Below are positions 45,401 through 54,106 of a stretch of 64,000 nt of DNA, piece after piece. Position 1 is the first letter of the stretch; every line of letters starts with the position of its first letter. Made by a program: the position numbers and the translations under genes. The notes beneath the pieces were generated by a model. It saw nothing but the letters and a program-made list of their open reading frames with translations, ran no database searches and was not told the origin of the DNA. This stretch comes from Phycobacter sedimenti (lineage in GTDB: Bacteria; Pseudomonadota; Alphaproteobacteria; Rhodobacterales; Rhodobacteraceae): NCBI RefSeq assembly GCF_038148855.1, contig NZ_JBBVGR010000008.1, positions 62,001-126,000 on the forward strand, given 5' to 3'.

Positions 45401-47004
45401 AAGTTCTGACGGAAAAAATGCGACAGCGGGCGGTATTTCTTGGACAGAACCGCCGAAGGGGTGTCATCGCCCATCGAGGCCAGCGTTTCCTTACCGTCCT
45501 CGGCCATCGGCGCAAGGATCTGCTCCAGCTCTTCGATGGTGTAGCCAGCCGCGATCTGGCGGCGGCGCAGTTCTTCCCCGCTGAACAGCGGCTTTTCTTC
45601 CACCGTGGCGAGGGTCTCGTCCAGATCGTTGATTTTTTCGACCCAATCACCGAAGGGCAGCGCCGCGGCGAGTTTGTCCTTGATTTCGGTGTCGTGGTAG
45701 AGCTTGCCCTTTTTCATGTCCACGGCCAGCATCTGACCCGGACCAAGGGCGCCCTTCTCGACGACGGTTGCTTCATCGATCGGCACCATGCCCGCCTCGG
45801 AGCCAGCGATCACCAGACCGTCGCCGGTGACGACATAGCGCATCGGGCGCAGACCGTTGCGGTCCAGACCGGCGCAGACCCAGCGGCCATCGGTCATGGC
45901 GAGGGCGGCGGGGCCATCCCAGGGTTCCATCACCGAGTTGCAGTAGGAATACATGTCGCGCCAGGCCTCGGGCAGTTCGACCGCCTGTTTCGACCAGCTT
46001 TCGGGCACCAGCATGGTTTTCGCCATGGGCGCAGAGCGGCCTGCGCGCACCAGAACCTCGAACACGGAATCCAGCGCCGCCGAGTCTGAGGAGCCACCCG
46101 CGATGATCGGCTTGATGTCCTCGGCGTAGTCTCCAAAGGTCGCAGAAGCCATGCGGATCTCATGGCTTTTCATCCAGTTGATGTTGCCCTTCAGAGTGTT
46201 GATCTCCCCGTTGTGAGCCAGCATGCGGAAGGGCTGCGCCAGCCACCACTGCGGGAAGGTGTTGGTGGAATACCGCTGGTGATAGATCGCAAAGGCGGAT
46301 TCAAACCGTTCGTCCATCAGGTCGGGGTAGAAAACGGCAACCTGTTCGGCGAGCATCATGCCCTTGTAGATGATCGACCGGCAGGACAGCGACGCGATGT
46401 AGAGACCGCCGATCCCGGCAGCCGCGGCTGCCTTTTCGATGCGGCGACGGATCACGTAGAGCTCGCGCTCGAACGTATCCTCATCCACGCCCTTGGAGTT
46501 GGAGATCAGGATCTGCTCGATCTCGGGGCGGGTGGCGTTGGCCTTTTCACCGAGGCAGGTCACATCGACCGGCACATGGCGCCAGCCGTAGATATAGTAG
46601 CCCATGCGCAGGACTTCTGTTTCCACAATGGTCCGGCATTTCTCCTGAGCGCCAAAATCGGTGCGCGGCAGGAAAACCTGGCCAACCGCGATCAGCTGGT
46701 CGGTGTGCGGCTCGTGGCCGGTCCGCTTGATCTGGTCATAAAAGAAGGGAACCGGGATCTGCACGTGGATACCTGCGCCGTCGCCGGTCTTGCCGTCGGC
46801 ATCCACCGCGCCGCGGTGCCAGATCGCTTTCAGCGCATTGATACCGGCCTCGACCACCTTGCGGCTGGCGCTGCCATCCTTTGAGACCACCAAACCCACA
46901 CCACAGGAAGAATGCTCTTCTTCCTCGGAATAAAGACCGTTTTCGGCCATCCACTTGCGCTTGGCTTCCTCGGCGCGGACCCATTCTGCATCATATTTGG
47001 TCAT
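42472..47004 (-). CDS. gltB: Glutamate synthase (NADPH) large chain
   Basis: Glutamine 2-oxoglutarate aminotransferase alpha subunit: glutamine amide transfer to 2-oxoglutarate. The ATG at 47004 has AAAGGAAAACG upstream; an 11-codon upstream extension is less likely. The 1510 residues contain a short N-terminal propeptide and the class II glutaminase nucleophile Cys34 (HSSCGVGLVV). The FMN and 3Fe-4S synthase domain reads CIMVRQCQSNTCPVGVCTQ, followed by the C-terminal GXGXG helix domain. gltD lies upstream on the same strand with a 75-base gap, so the pair forms the usual GltBD enzyme. Long open frames on the plus strand here are shadows of this GC-rich gene. Confidence 0.98.
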   Translation of the reverse strand: MTKYDAEWVRAEEAKRKWMAENGLYSEEEEHSSCGVGLVVSKDGSASRKVVEAGINALKAIWHRGAVDADGKTGDGAGIHVQIPVPFFYDQIKRTGHEPHTDQLIAVGQVFLPRTDFGAQEKCRTIVETEVLRMGYYIYGWRHVPVDVTCLGEKANATRPEIEQILISNSKGVDEDTFERELYVIRRRIEKAAAAAGIGGLYIASLSCRSIIYKGMMLAEQVAVFYPDLMDERFESAFAIYHQRYSTNTFPQWWLAQPFRMLAHNGEINTLKGNINWMKSHEIRMASATFGDYAEDIKPIIAGGSSDSAALDSVFEVLVRAGRSAPMAKTMLVPESWSKQAVELPEAWRDMYSYCNSVMEPWDGPAALAMTDGRWVCAGLDRNGLRPMRYVVTGDGLVIAGSEAGMVPIDEATVVEKGALGPGQMLAVDMKKGKLYHDTEIKDKLAAALPFGDWVEKINDLDETLATVEEKPLFSGEELRRRQIAAGYTIEELEQILAPMAEDGKETLASMGDDTPSAVLSKKYRPLSHFFRQNFSQVTNPPIDSLREYRVMSLKTRFGNLKNVLDEDSSQTEIIVLESPFVANSQWDKLVETLEEPPAEVDCTFTPGKGALNAALERIRAEAEEAVRSGAGHIVLTDQHSNADKIAMPMILATSAVHSHLTRKGLRTFCSLNVRSAECIDPHYFAVLIGCGATVVNAYLAEDSLADRIERGLLDGSLTENVARYREAIDQGLLKIMAKMGISVVSSYRGGLNFEAVGLSRAMCAEYFPGMTSRISGIGVSGIQVKAEEIHATAWGAQQNVLPIGGFYKARKSGETHAWEATSMHMLQMACNKASYQMWQQYSKKMQANPPIHLRDLLDIKPLGKPVPLEEVESITAIRKRFVTPGMSLGALSPEAHKTLNVAMNRIGAKSDSGEGGEDPAHFVPEPNGDNPSAKIKQVASGRFGVTAEYLNQCEELEIKVAQGAKPGEGGQLPGMKVTDLIARLRHSTKGVTLISPPPHHDIYSIEDLAQLIYDLKQINPRCKVTVKLVASSGVGTIAAGVAKAKADIILISGHNGGTGASPATSIKYAGLPWEMGLTEAHQVLAMNNLRDRVTLRTDGGLRTGRDIVMAAMMGAEEYGIGTAALIAMGCIMVRQCQSNTCPVGVCTQDESLRAKFTGNADKVVNLITFYAQEVREILASIGARSLDEVIGRADLLAQVSRGSAHLDDLDLNPLLITVDGSASIVYNRDKERNAVPDTLDAEIVRDAARFLQDGEKMQLSYAVQNTHRTVGTRTSSHIVRNFGMRNSFQPDHLTVKLQGSAGQSLGAFAAPGLKLEVSGDANDYVGKGLSGGMIVVRPPMASPLVASDNTIVGNTVLYGATDGYLFAAGRAGERFAVRNSGAKVVIEGCGSNGCEYMTGGVAVILGSIGANFGAGMTGGMAYLYDPEGKAETMMNMESLVTCAVTVDHWEGELKGLIERHLEETGSRKAADILQHWETEKTNFVQVCPKEMLDKLQHPLSLEQAAMPAE

Positions 47005-47079
47005 GTCGTTTTCCTTTGCCTGACGGCGGCGCCTCACCTTTGAAAGGGGCGCGCAACCGTTTGAGACCGAAGTCTGTTG

Positions 47080-48519
47080 TTATTCCGCTGCCACGGCAGC
47101 TTTTGCGTTGAACCGTTCGATGATCGCCTCGGCGCAGTCGCGGCCGTCCTTGATGGCCCAGACCACCAGGCTGGCACCGCGCACGATGTCGCCCACCGCG
47201 TAGACACCCGGCAGATCGGTCGCGCCGGTCGTGAACTCGGCCTTGACGGTGCCCCAGCGGGTGACCGGCAGTTCCGGCTGCCCCCAGAGGGTCGGCAGGT
47301 CTTCGGGCTCAAAGCCCAGCGCCTTGATCACCAGATCCGCCTCTTCCACGTAGTCGGCACCTTCGATCACTTCGGGGGCCTGACGGCCGGTGGCATCGGG
47401 GGCGCCAAGGCGCATCTTCTGCACCATCACGCCAGAGACCTTGCCACCGTTATCCACGAACCCTTTGGGCGCGGACAGCCATTCAAAGACCACGCCTTCT
47501 TCTTCGGCGTTCTGGGTTTCACGCTGCGAGCCGGGCATGTTGGCACGGTCGCGGCGATACAGACATTTGACCGAGGTCGCCCCTTCGCGGATCGAGGTGC
47601 GCACGCAGTCCATCGCCGTATCTCCACCGCCGATCACCACGACCTTCTTGCCTTCGGCGTTCAGCTCACCGCTTTCGAACTCCGGCACGGTGTCGCCAAA
47701 GCTGCGTTTGTTGGACGCAGTCAGGAAGTCGATCGCCTTGACGATGCCGACAGCGCCGCTACCGGGCATGGCGAGATCGCGGGACTTGTAAACACCGGTG
47801 GCGATGATCACCGCGTCATGCTTGCCGCGAATGTCCTCGAAGGAGATATCCTCGCCCACGTTGCAGTTCATGACAAAGGTCACGCCGCTGTCCTCAAGCA
47901 GCTTGTTGCGGCGCATGACCACGTCTTTTTCCAGCTTGAAGCCGGGGATGCCGTAGGTCAGCAGGCCGCCCGCGCGGTCATAGCGGTCATAGATCGTGAC
48001 CTGAACGCCAGCGCGGCGCAACATGTCGGCGGCCGCCAGACCGCCGGGGCCGGCACCGATGATGCCGACACTTTCGCTGCGTTCTTGCAGCGGGGCAACG
48101 GGCTTGACCCAGCCCTGCTCCCAGGCGGTGTCGGTGATGTATTTCTCGACGGCGCCAATGGTGACGGTGCCGTGGCCGGACTGCTCGATCACGCAGTTGC
48201 CTTCGCACAGGCGGTCCTGCGGGCAGATGCGACCACAGATCTCGGGGAAGGTGTTGGTGGCCTGGCTGGTCTCATAGGCCTCTTCCAGCCGTCCGGTTGC
48301 GGTCAGACGCAGCCAGTCGGGGATGTTGTTGTGCAGCGGGCAGTGGGACTGGCAATAGGGCACGCCGCACTGGCTGCAGCGGCTGGCCTGCTCTTCGGCC
48401 TTGGCGGCGGCGAACTCGGCGTAGATCTCGTGGAAGTCTTCCTTGCGATCTTCGGCGGCCCGCTTTTCGGGCATGTCGCGTTCGATTTTCACGAATTTGA
48501 GCATCGGTTGCTTGGCCAC
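47080..48519 (-). CDS. gltD: Glutamate synthase (NADPH) small chain
   Basis: Beta subunit of glutamate synthase, passing electrons from NADPH through FAD and Fe-S to GltB. 479 residues. CSQCGVPYCQSHCPLHNNIPDW and CEGNCVIEQSGHGTVTIG provide cysteine-rich Fe-S sites. GIIGAGPGGLAAADMLRRAG is the FAD motif and VVVIGGGDTAMDCVRTSIREGA the NADPH motif. The start is GTG 48519 with GGGAG 7 bases upstream. First gene of a gltD-gltB operon. Confidence 0.97.
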   Translation of the reverse strand: MAKQPMLKFVKIERDMPEKRAAEDRKEDFHEIYAEFAAAKAEEQASRCSQCGVPYCQSHCPLHNNIPDWLRLTATGRLEEAYETSQATNTFPEICGRICPQDRLCEGNCVIEQSGHGTVTIGAVEKYITDTAWEQGWVKPVAPLQERSESVGIIGAGPGGLAAADMLRRAGVQVTIYDRYDRAGGLLTYGIPGFKLEKDVVMRRNKLLEDSGVTFVMNCNVGEDISFEDIRGKHDAVIIATGVYKSRDLAMPGSGAVGIVKAIDFLTASNKRSFGDTVPEFESGELNAEGKKVVVIGGGDTAMDCVRTSIREGATSVKCLYRRDRANMPGSQRETQNAEEEGVVFEWLSAPKGFVDNGGKVSGVMVQKMRLGAPDATGRQAPEVIEGADYVEEADLVIKALGFEPEDLPTLWGQPELPVTRWGTVKAEFTTGATDLPGVYAVGDIVRGASLVVWAIKDGRDCAEAIIERFNAKAAVAAE

Positions 48520-48754
48520 GGGTGGACTCCCTTATTAGCTTGCTACGAGTGTCATAGTTCGAAGCGCGGCGGATTAAAAGTCAACTGTGCTGACCTATTT
48601 TGTCAGCTGTTAACTCCTGATACTCGTCGCAGCGGAAATGTACAGCAATTTTAGGACCGAACCGGACCCAAACCATGAGCTTCCCATTCGGGAACAGATT
48701 CACTAAGCAAAAAGCGCATTTAGGCCGTTCCCGGCCGTATAGGAGCAGCCAGCC

Positions 48755-49558
48755 ATGTCATTGTTTCACCTCGTTCTGGTGGCCCTTCTCCAGGGGGTAA
48801 CGGAATTTCTGCCGATATCCTCTTCGGGGCACCTGATTCTGCTTCCGGCGCTGAGCGGCCTGGAAGACCAGGGACAGGTCATCGATGTTGCGGTTCACGT
48901 GGGCACACTGGCTGCGGTGATCATCTATTTCTGGCAGGATGTCCGCACTGGTCTTCTGGGCTTGCCGCGTCTCTTTCTTGGACGTGCGGATACCGAAGGC
49001 GCACGCCTGGCCCTGGGTCTGATCATTGCCACTATTCCAACGGTGATCCTGGGCGCTGTTCTCCATTTCACCGGCCTCAGCGACATGCTGCGCTCCACCG
49101 CCGTGATCGGATGGACCATGCTGATCTTTGGGATCGTGCTTTATATCGCCGACCAGAAAGGCGCCGAGGTCAAGACGGGCCGCGACTGGGGGCTGCGCGA
49201 CGCGCTGATCATGGGGCTGTGGCAGATGATCGCGCTGATCCCGGGAACCTCGCGGTCGGGTATCACCATCACCGGCGCGCGGCAGCTTGGCTACACCCGG
49301 ACCGAGGGCGCGCGGATCGCCATGCTGATGTCCATTCCCACCATCCTTGCCTCGGGTATCCTGCTGGGCGCCGAGGTCGCGGTGGAGGCCAACACCGCAT
49401 TGATGCGGGATGGGTTGATTGCCGCTGCCTTCGCCTTTCTGTCTGCATTGGCTGCGCTGACCCTGATGATGCGGCTTTTGCGCTCCGTCAGCTTTACGCC
49501 CTATGTGATCTACCGGGTCATCCTCGGGGTCATTCTGCTGGCGGTTGCCTACAGCTAA
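48755..49558 (+). CDS. uppP: Undecaprenyl-diphosphatase
   Basis: Integral membrane pyrophosphatase (BacA/UppP) that regenerates undecaprenyl phosphate, the lipid carrier for peptidoglycan and EPS repeats. The 267 residues contain QGVTEFLPISSSGHLILLP and LIPGTSRSGITITGARQLGYTRTEGARIAML, the two family motifs. AGGAGCAGCC precedes the ATG. It lies between the two EPS blocks and divergent from gltD, and would supply carrier to the pathway, though it is a general housekeeping gene. Confidence 0.97.
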   Translation: MSLFHLVLVALLQGVTEFLPISSSGHLILLPALSGLEDQGQVIDVAVHVGTLAAVIIYFWQDVRTGLLGLPRLFLGRADTEGARLALGLIIATIPTVILGAVLHFTGLSDMLRSTAVIGWTMLIFGIVLYIADQKGAEVKTGRDWGLRDALIMGLWQMIALIPGTSRSGITITGARQLGYTRTEGARIAMLMSIPTILASGILLGAEVAVEANTALMRDGLIAAAFAFLSALAALTLMMRLLRSVSFTPYVIYRVILGVILLAVAYS

Positions 49559-49582
49559 AGCGGTCCATCAGGTAAAGAAGAA

Positions 49583-49606
49583 GGCGCGGAGCCAAAGCCC
49601 CGCGCC
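49583..49606 (-). terminator. Terminator of the NDUFA9-like gene
   Basis: GGCGCGG and CCGCGCC form a 7-bp stem with a 10-base loop; on the minus strand it is followed by TTCTTCTTT, 30 bases after the stop of the NDUFA9-like gene. It also closely follows uppP and may act for both. Confidence 0.65.
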
Positions 49607-49635
49607 CTATTCGCTACCACCTGCCTGCGTTGGGA

Positions 49636-50625
49636 TCAGGCGTCGCCGCGCAGGTTGCGGGCTGAGGCGGTCATTTCGTCATACTGGCCCGAGGGGCGGA
49701 ACTTCCACAGGTAGTCGGGCAGGACAGGGCCCATCAGCGAGGGTTCAATCCCGAGATCCGCAAAGCCTTTGGCACCGTCGGACACGACATTATCACGCCC
49801 AAGGTTCCTGAGCTGGTCACGTGTCAGCACCTTGTTCTCGATCAGCTGGAAGCTGACGAACTGAAGGATATCAAAGCCAAGCGCGATGATTCCGGCTACG
49901 AAACGCGGCAGCGAGACCACGATGCGGCGGCGGTGAATCACCGCAAGCATGTCCTGCATCAGCTCTTCAAAGGTTTTGACCTGAGGGCCGCCCAGCTCGT
50001 AAATTCCCGGTTCCGCCTTGCCCAATACGCCAGCCACAGCTGCACGGGCCACATCATCCACATAAACCGGCTGGAAGCGGGTGGAGCCGCCGGCAATCGG
50101 AAGAATCGGCGAGAGGCGGGTCATCCCGGCAAAGCGGTTGAAGAACTGATCTTCGGTCCCAAAAATGATCGAGGGGCGCAGGATCACCGCGCCCGCAAAG
50201 GCCTCTTGCACGGCGGCTTCGCCAGCGGCCTTGGTCCGGGCATATTGACTGTCGCTGTCGGCATCCGCGCCGATCGCCGAGATATGCACCATCTGACCGA
50301 CGCCCTGATCGGCCGCGATACGGGCGATACGTCCAGCACCTTCGGCCTGAACCGCGTCAAATGTGTTCTTGCCAAGCTCGTTCAGAACTCCGACGCAGTT
50401 TACGACAGCATCGGCTCCCTGCATCACAGCCGCGACCGAGGCATCGTCGCGGATGTTGCAGAAGACCGGCTCGACCTGGCCGGGCACCCCGTAGGGCTTC
50501 ACATGCATCGCCTCGTTCGGGCGGCGCACGGCGACGCGCACGCGCCAGCCTTCCTTGGCCATGCGGCGCGCGATGTAACGACCGACAAAACCGGATCCGC
50601 CATAGATCGTAACCAGTTTGGACAT
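49636..50625 (-). CDS. Complex I NDUFA9-like NAD(P)-binding protein
   Basis: A 329-residue atypical SDR related to the NDUFA9 accessory subunit of respiratory complex I. KLVTIYGGSGFVGRYIARRMAKEGWRVRVAVRRPNEAM, VSAIGADADSDSQYARTKAAGEAAVQ and the FQPVYVDDVARAAV segment are typical. AGGAGCC precedes the ATG. In alphaproteobacteria such proteins associate with the inner membrane and may assist NADH dehydrogenase or quinone biosynthesis. It has its own terminator. Confidence 0.9.
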   Translation of the reverse strand: MSKLVTIYGGSGFVGRYIARRMAKEGWRVRVAVRRPNEAMHVKPYGVPGQVEPVFCNIRDDASVAAVMQGADAVVNCVGVLNELGKNTFDAVQAEGAGRIARIAADQGVGQMVHISAIGADADSDSQYARTKAAGEAAVQEAFAGAVILRPSIIFGTEDQFFNRFAGMTRLSPILPIAGGSTRFQPVYVDDVARAAVAGVLGKAEPGIYELGGPQVKTFEELMQDMLAVIHRRRIVVSLPRFVAGIIALGFDILQFVSFQLIENKVLTRDQLRNLGRDNVVSDGAKGFADLGIEPSLMGPVLPDYLWKFRPSGQYDEMTASARNLRGDA

Positions 50626-50869
50626 CTGTTGGCTCCTGCAATTTGCTCTGGTTCCGATCTACCGGTCCGGCCGCTGTCAAACAAGGCGCAAATCACACCC
50701 TGCGTTGCAGTTTCATCATAAATCGCGGGTTTTGCGCAGGGTTTGAGGCCCTCGGCACCTGATCTCCAAAAGGTTTGACGCAAAGATATCTGTTGTGAGT
50801 TGTCCAGCTTCGGCAAAATTCCGTTTGACGGCTGCACGCCCCATGCGTATACGCCGCTGCACGACACCT

Positions 50870-50956
50870 GCCCAGGTGGCGGAATTGGTAGACGCGCTAG
50901 CTTCAGGTGCTAGTGTCCGTACGGACGTGGAGGTTCGAGTCCTCTCCTGGGCACCA
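50870..50956 (+). tRNA. tRNA-Leu (CAG)
   Basis: An 87-base leucine tRNA with a 7-bp acceptor stem (GCCCAGG/CCTGGGC), D arm, a CTAGC/GCTAG anticodon stem with loop TTCAGGT giving anticodon CAG at 50904-50906, a long variable arm, a T arm, and an encoded CCA end. The variable arm identifies a class II tRNA. It decodes CUG. Confidence 0.97.
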
Positions 50957-51038
50957 TTCCCAAAAACTCATAACAACTTTCATCTCGTCGGCAGATCTGC
51001 CAGGAAACTGTTCCGGACACTCTGGCGACGCTTGCTGA

Positions 51039-51557
51039 TCAGCAAGCCTGTACGCCCATATTGATGATGTCACGGCCGGAGATACGATAGATCCCGTCGA
51101 TCTTGTTGCGGCCAGTCTTGATGTACCAGGCGTTCAGTTTGGGCGGGTAATACTGAGCGATGACGCGTGAATAGAAGTCGAAGCGATCCGGCGACAGCCG
51201 TTGACCGTTTTTGGAGGGACCGTGGAACCCGAATTGCGTATGCGGGGATACACAGGTGTTCGGAAGCCCCAGCAACATGGTGCAGGTCGAATAGCAGATC
51301 TGACCCCGAATTTCGACGCGGCGTCCGGATGCCTCGAGGTTGCGCAACTCTCGCAGGCGATCACTGATGTAGCCACCGCGGTCATTCTGCACGACGTAGG
51401 CTCTGGCAGCGGCCGCATTGACTGGGGTGCTGCTGGCCGCAAGGCACGTGGCGCCGATCACCGCAGCGGCCGCAATCGACCGACCAATCCTGGAAAGCAG
51501 CCCTGAGATCAACGTAGTCTTCCGGGGCGAAACCGTCTTCTTTGCCGCATGTTCCAT
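51039..51557 (-). CDS. Secreted ClpP-like (COG3904-type) small protein
   Basis: A 172-residue protein with a positively charged start followed by a hydrophobic signal (IAAAAVIGATCLAASSTPVNA about 28-48). The mature part has ASGRRVEIRGQICYSTCTMLLGLPNTCVSPHTQFGFHGPS, reminiscent of the ClpP/crotonase-like periplasmic proteins in COG3904, with a Ser-Thr-Cys core and several cysteines. Family identity is tentative. GAGGATTGGG lies before the ATG. It sits between tRNA-Leu and the second EPS block; no partner known. Confidence 0.65.
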   Translation of the reverse strand: MEHAAKKTVSPRKTTLISGLLSRIGRSIAAAAVIGATCLAASSTPVNAAAARAYVVQNDRGGYISDRLRELRNLEASGRRVEIRGQICYSTCTMLLGLPNTCVSPHTQFGFHGPSKNGQRLSPDRFDFYSRVIAQYYPPKLNAWYIKTGRNKIDGIYRISGRDIINMGVQAC

Positions 51558-52335
51558 TACCCAATCCTCGTAGAAGAATTTCTGTTCGAAACGATTGCTA
51601 TCGAGGCAAGCTGAAACCTTCGGGCTAAACCTGTGGCGAAATCTTGGCCCTTAGTTCTAAGTTTACTAAGATGCGCCATAGCAGCCTCCGCTTCCGAGGT
51701 GGAATCGTCTTCCGACAACCGCGCTGATCGGAGGGATGGCACAACGGTCTGTCGTGACTTTTCCGCAGTTCCGTCCCATCCGGGCGATGAGGATGAAAGC
51801 TAGCGCAGAACGCATGTGTTGTGGAGGAAATCGCCTGCCGACGATGCTGCGGGAACAGCGCGCCAGCATGGCGACATCGGGCATGCATTGAAAAACAGGT
51901 TCGGGCGTTTTCTGGAACTCGCGGTTCTTTGAGGATCACTGCCCATCAAGGCATATCACCCGTTCGGTCATGCAGTCGCCGCCAGGCATCCGTTGTCCAT
52001 CGATTCCCGTGTTGCCTGTCGATTCCCTTTGAACGGGTCAAAGATGGACAAGTGCCAACGCGCCGGGGGCCCGAAATCCTGCTTTGAGGCCTTCTGCAGT
52101 AGAATCTTTCGAGCCAAAAACACCCATAGGGAGAAGTCGTTTGGTTTCCGGTCGACGAAGGGCCTTAGAAAGCAGCACAACCACCCCGATTTGCTTCAAA
52201 CCCAATAGTTAACCATTGATCTCAAAAATCATAAAAATTAGAATTAATTTGATGATATACGAGTGCAGAGCTACCTAGGGCAGGCAGCTTCAGGCCCGGC
52301 TCTGGTTGTTTTGATAGATAAATAAGGTTTTGAAA
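51558..52335. other. Long intergenic regulatory region upstream of the ExoY-like gene
   Basis: About 780 bases without a supportable gene. It contains the promoter of the ClpP-like gene (minus) and a long leader or promoter for the initiating sugar transferase (plus). Notable are a 9-bp inverted repeat (TTGTCCATC and GATGGACAA at 51993 and 52043), a 9-base direct repeat TCGATTCCC (52000 and 52019), TTAACCAT at 52209 (CtrA half-site consensus) and a very AT-rich tract at 52205-52330. Confidence 0.6.
52209..52216 (+). promoter_or_regulatory. TTAACCAT, candidate CtrA half-site
   Basis: TTAACCAT matches the half-site recognised by the alphaproteobacterial cell-cycle and motility regulator CtrA. 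It lies about 120 bases upstream of the ExoY-like start at the edge of the AT-rich tract. An eight-base match alone is weak evidence. Confidence 0.3.
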
Positions 52336-53016
52336 ATGCAAGATTTCTCCGCAACACTTCGAAACTCGGAAACTTATTCCGAGCTCGGTGGGCGAAAAGC
52401 CAATAATCATGGATTTTATCGCCGCTTCGGAAAGCGGGCTGTCGATATTTCTCTCGTTTTGATGTCCGCTCCGATCGTGATCATCCTGCTCTTTCCCATC
52501 ATGCTTTTGATCGCGCTGGACGGCGGAAACCCGCTCTACTCTCAGCTCCGTCTCGGACGGGGTGGGCGCTCTTATCGCATGTGGAAGCTGCGCTCCATGG
52601 TCGTCGATGCTGACCAGAAGCTTGAAGCCTATCTGGCGTCCAATCCGGAAGCGGACGCAGAGTGGCGCCTGAATCAGAAGCTGAAGAAAGATCCGCGCAT
52701 TACAAAGATCGGCCGCTTGATCAGAAAGACGTCTCTGGATGAGCTTCCGCAACTGTGGAATGTGCTGGTCGGCGACATGAGCCTCGTCGGTCCGCGGCCC
52801 ATGATGGTCTGCCAGAAAGACCTCTACCCGTCCAAGGACTACTTCGAGATGAACCCCGGCATCACTGGTGCCTGGCAGGTGAGCGCGCGCAACGAAAGTA
52901 CATTCGAAGAGCGTGCCACCTATGACAGAAAATATCTGAACGACCTGTCGGCAAAGACAGACGCGATGATTCTGGTCAAAACGGTGGGTGTTGTGTTCAA
53001 GGCTACCGGCCACTGA
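52336..53016 (+). CDS. ExoY/PgtA-type undecaprenyl-phosphate sugar transferase
   Basis: Initiates EPS repeat synthesis by transferring a sugar-1-phosphate to undecaprenyl phosphate. The 226-residue protein starts at ATG 52336 (AAGG upstream; a TTG two codons earlier is ignored). It has one hydrophobic anchor (about 38-64) and the bacterial sugar-transferase domain with YRMWKLRSMVVDAD, LRKTSLDELPQLWNVLVGDMSLVGPRPMM and MNPGITGAWQVSARN. It is the short ExoY form without N-terminal helices. It opens the second EPS block and is convergent with rfbA. Confidence 0.95.
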   Translation: MQDFSATLRNSETYSELGGRKANNHGFYRRFGKRAVDISLVLMSAPIVIILLFPIMLLIALDGGNPLYSQLRLGRGGRSYRMWKLRSMVVDADQKLEAYLASNPEADAEWRLNQKLKKDPRITKIGRLIRKTSLDELPQLWNVLVGDMSLVGPRPMMVCQKDLYPSKDYFEMNPGITGAWQVSARNESTFEERATYDRKYLNDLSAKTDAMILVKTVGVVFKATGH

Positions 53017-53059
53017 GACGGCAGCCCACACGGATGAGCCCTGATCGGACTTAAAAAAA

Positions 53060-53089
53060 GCATATCTCGCCACCACAGGCGAGATATGC
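53060..53089 (-). terminator. Terminator of the rfb operon
   Basis: GCATATCTCGCC and GGCGAGATATGC, a perfect 12-bp stem with a 6-base loop. On the minus strand it is followed by TTTTTTT, about 130 bases after the rfbA stop. It also lies after the plus-strand ExoY-like gene, whose transcript it may end as well. Confidence 0.85.
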
Positions 53090-53218
53090 GGCAAGTCTTC
53101 CGCTCGCCCCTGTGAGCGAATGGGGCTAAAAAACTGTCACCAGACGACTTCCAGTATTCAGGCGCAGCGGCGGGACCCGCACCTTCCGGGCAACCCAAAA
53201 CCACCGCTGCTCCGCCGG

Positions 53219-54106
53219 TCAGGGTTTTAGCAAGCGTTCCAGATAGGCACCGTAGTCGTTCTTCTTGAACAGATCCGCGCGGGCCTGAAGCTCCTGGTCG
53301 TTGATCCAGCCCGCCTCATAGGCGATCTCCTCAAGGCAGCCGGTCTGGAGCCCCTGGCGTTTGGTCAATGTGCGCACGAAATTGCCCGCATCCAACAGCG
53401 AGCCATGGGTGCCGGTATCAAGCCAGGCATAGCCGCGACCCATGGTTTCCACCCTGAGGGCGCCTTCATCGAGATACATCTGCAAAAGATCGGTGATCTC
53501 CAGCTCGCCCCTCGGCGAAGGCTGCACCCGGCGCGCGCGTTCGGGGGCGGATCCGTCAAGGAAATAGAGACCCGTGACTGCATAGTTCGAGGGCGGAGAT
53601 TCAGGCTTTTCGATGATCTGGCGCGCCGTGCCGTTTCCGTCAAAGGCAACCACACCATAACGTTCGGGATCGGCCACGTGATAGCCGAAGACCGTCCCGC
53701 CCGCGCCCTGTTCACCCGCCGCCGCAAGCAGTTTCGGCAACCCGTGGCCAAAGAAGATGTTGTCCCCAAGGACCAACGCAGACGGGGCACCATCCAGGAA
53801 GTCCTCGGCCAGGATATAGGCCTGCGCCAACCCGTCTGGGCTGGGCTGCACCACGTAGCTCAGCGACACGCCCCATTGACTACCGTCTCCCAGCGTGCGC
53901 TGGAACTGCTCCTGATCCTGCGGCGTGGTGATCACGCAGATCTCGCGGATCCCGGCCAGCATCAGAACCGACAGCGGGTAGTAGATCATCGGCTTGTCGT
54001 AGATCGGAAGCAGCTGCTTCGACACGCCCATGGTGATCGGGTAGAGCCGGGTGCCAGAGCCCCCCGCCAGGATGATTCCTTTCCGCGTGGTGCCATGTGC
54101 TGTCAT
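53219..54106 (-). CDS. rfbA: Glucose-1-phosphate thymidylyltransferase
   Basis: First enzyme of the dTDP-L-rhamnose pathway: glucose-1-phosphate + dTTP to dTDP-glucose. The 295 residues show GIILAGGSGTRLYPITMGVSKQLLPIYDKPMIYYPLSVLMLAGI, the nucleotidyltransferase signature, and YGVVAFDGNGTARQIIEKPE. The start overlaps the rfbD stop by 4 bases. Last gene of the rfbC-rfbB-sulfotransferase-rfbD-rfbA operon. Confidence 0.98.
   Translation of the reverse strand: MTAHGTTRKGIILAGGSGTRLYPITMGVSKQLLPIYDKPMIYYPLSVLMLAGIREICVITTPQDQEQFQRTLGDGSQWGVSLSYVVQPSPDGLAQAYILAEDFLDGAPSALVLGDNIFFGHGLPKLLAAAGEQGAGGTVFGYHVADPERYGVVAFDGNGTARQIIEKPESPPSNYAVTGLYFLDGSAPERARRVQPSPRGELEITDLLQMYLDEGALRVETMGRGYAWLDTGTHGSLLDAGNFVRTLTKRQGLQTGCLEEIAYEAGWINDQELQARADLFKKNDYGAYLERLLKP

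Noticed and set aside
43759..46089. A 776-codon open frame antisense to gltB
   Set aside because: It has no family motif, lies entirely within a well-supported gene, and is the expected third-position GC shadow.
47077..48654. A 525-codon open frame antisense to gltD
   Set aside because: Same reason: a shadow of a clear flavoprotein gene with an unlikely composition.
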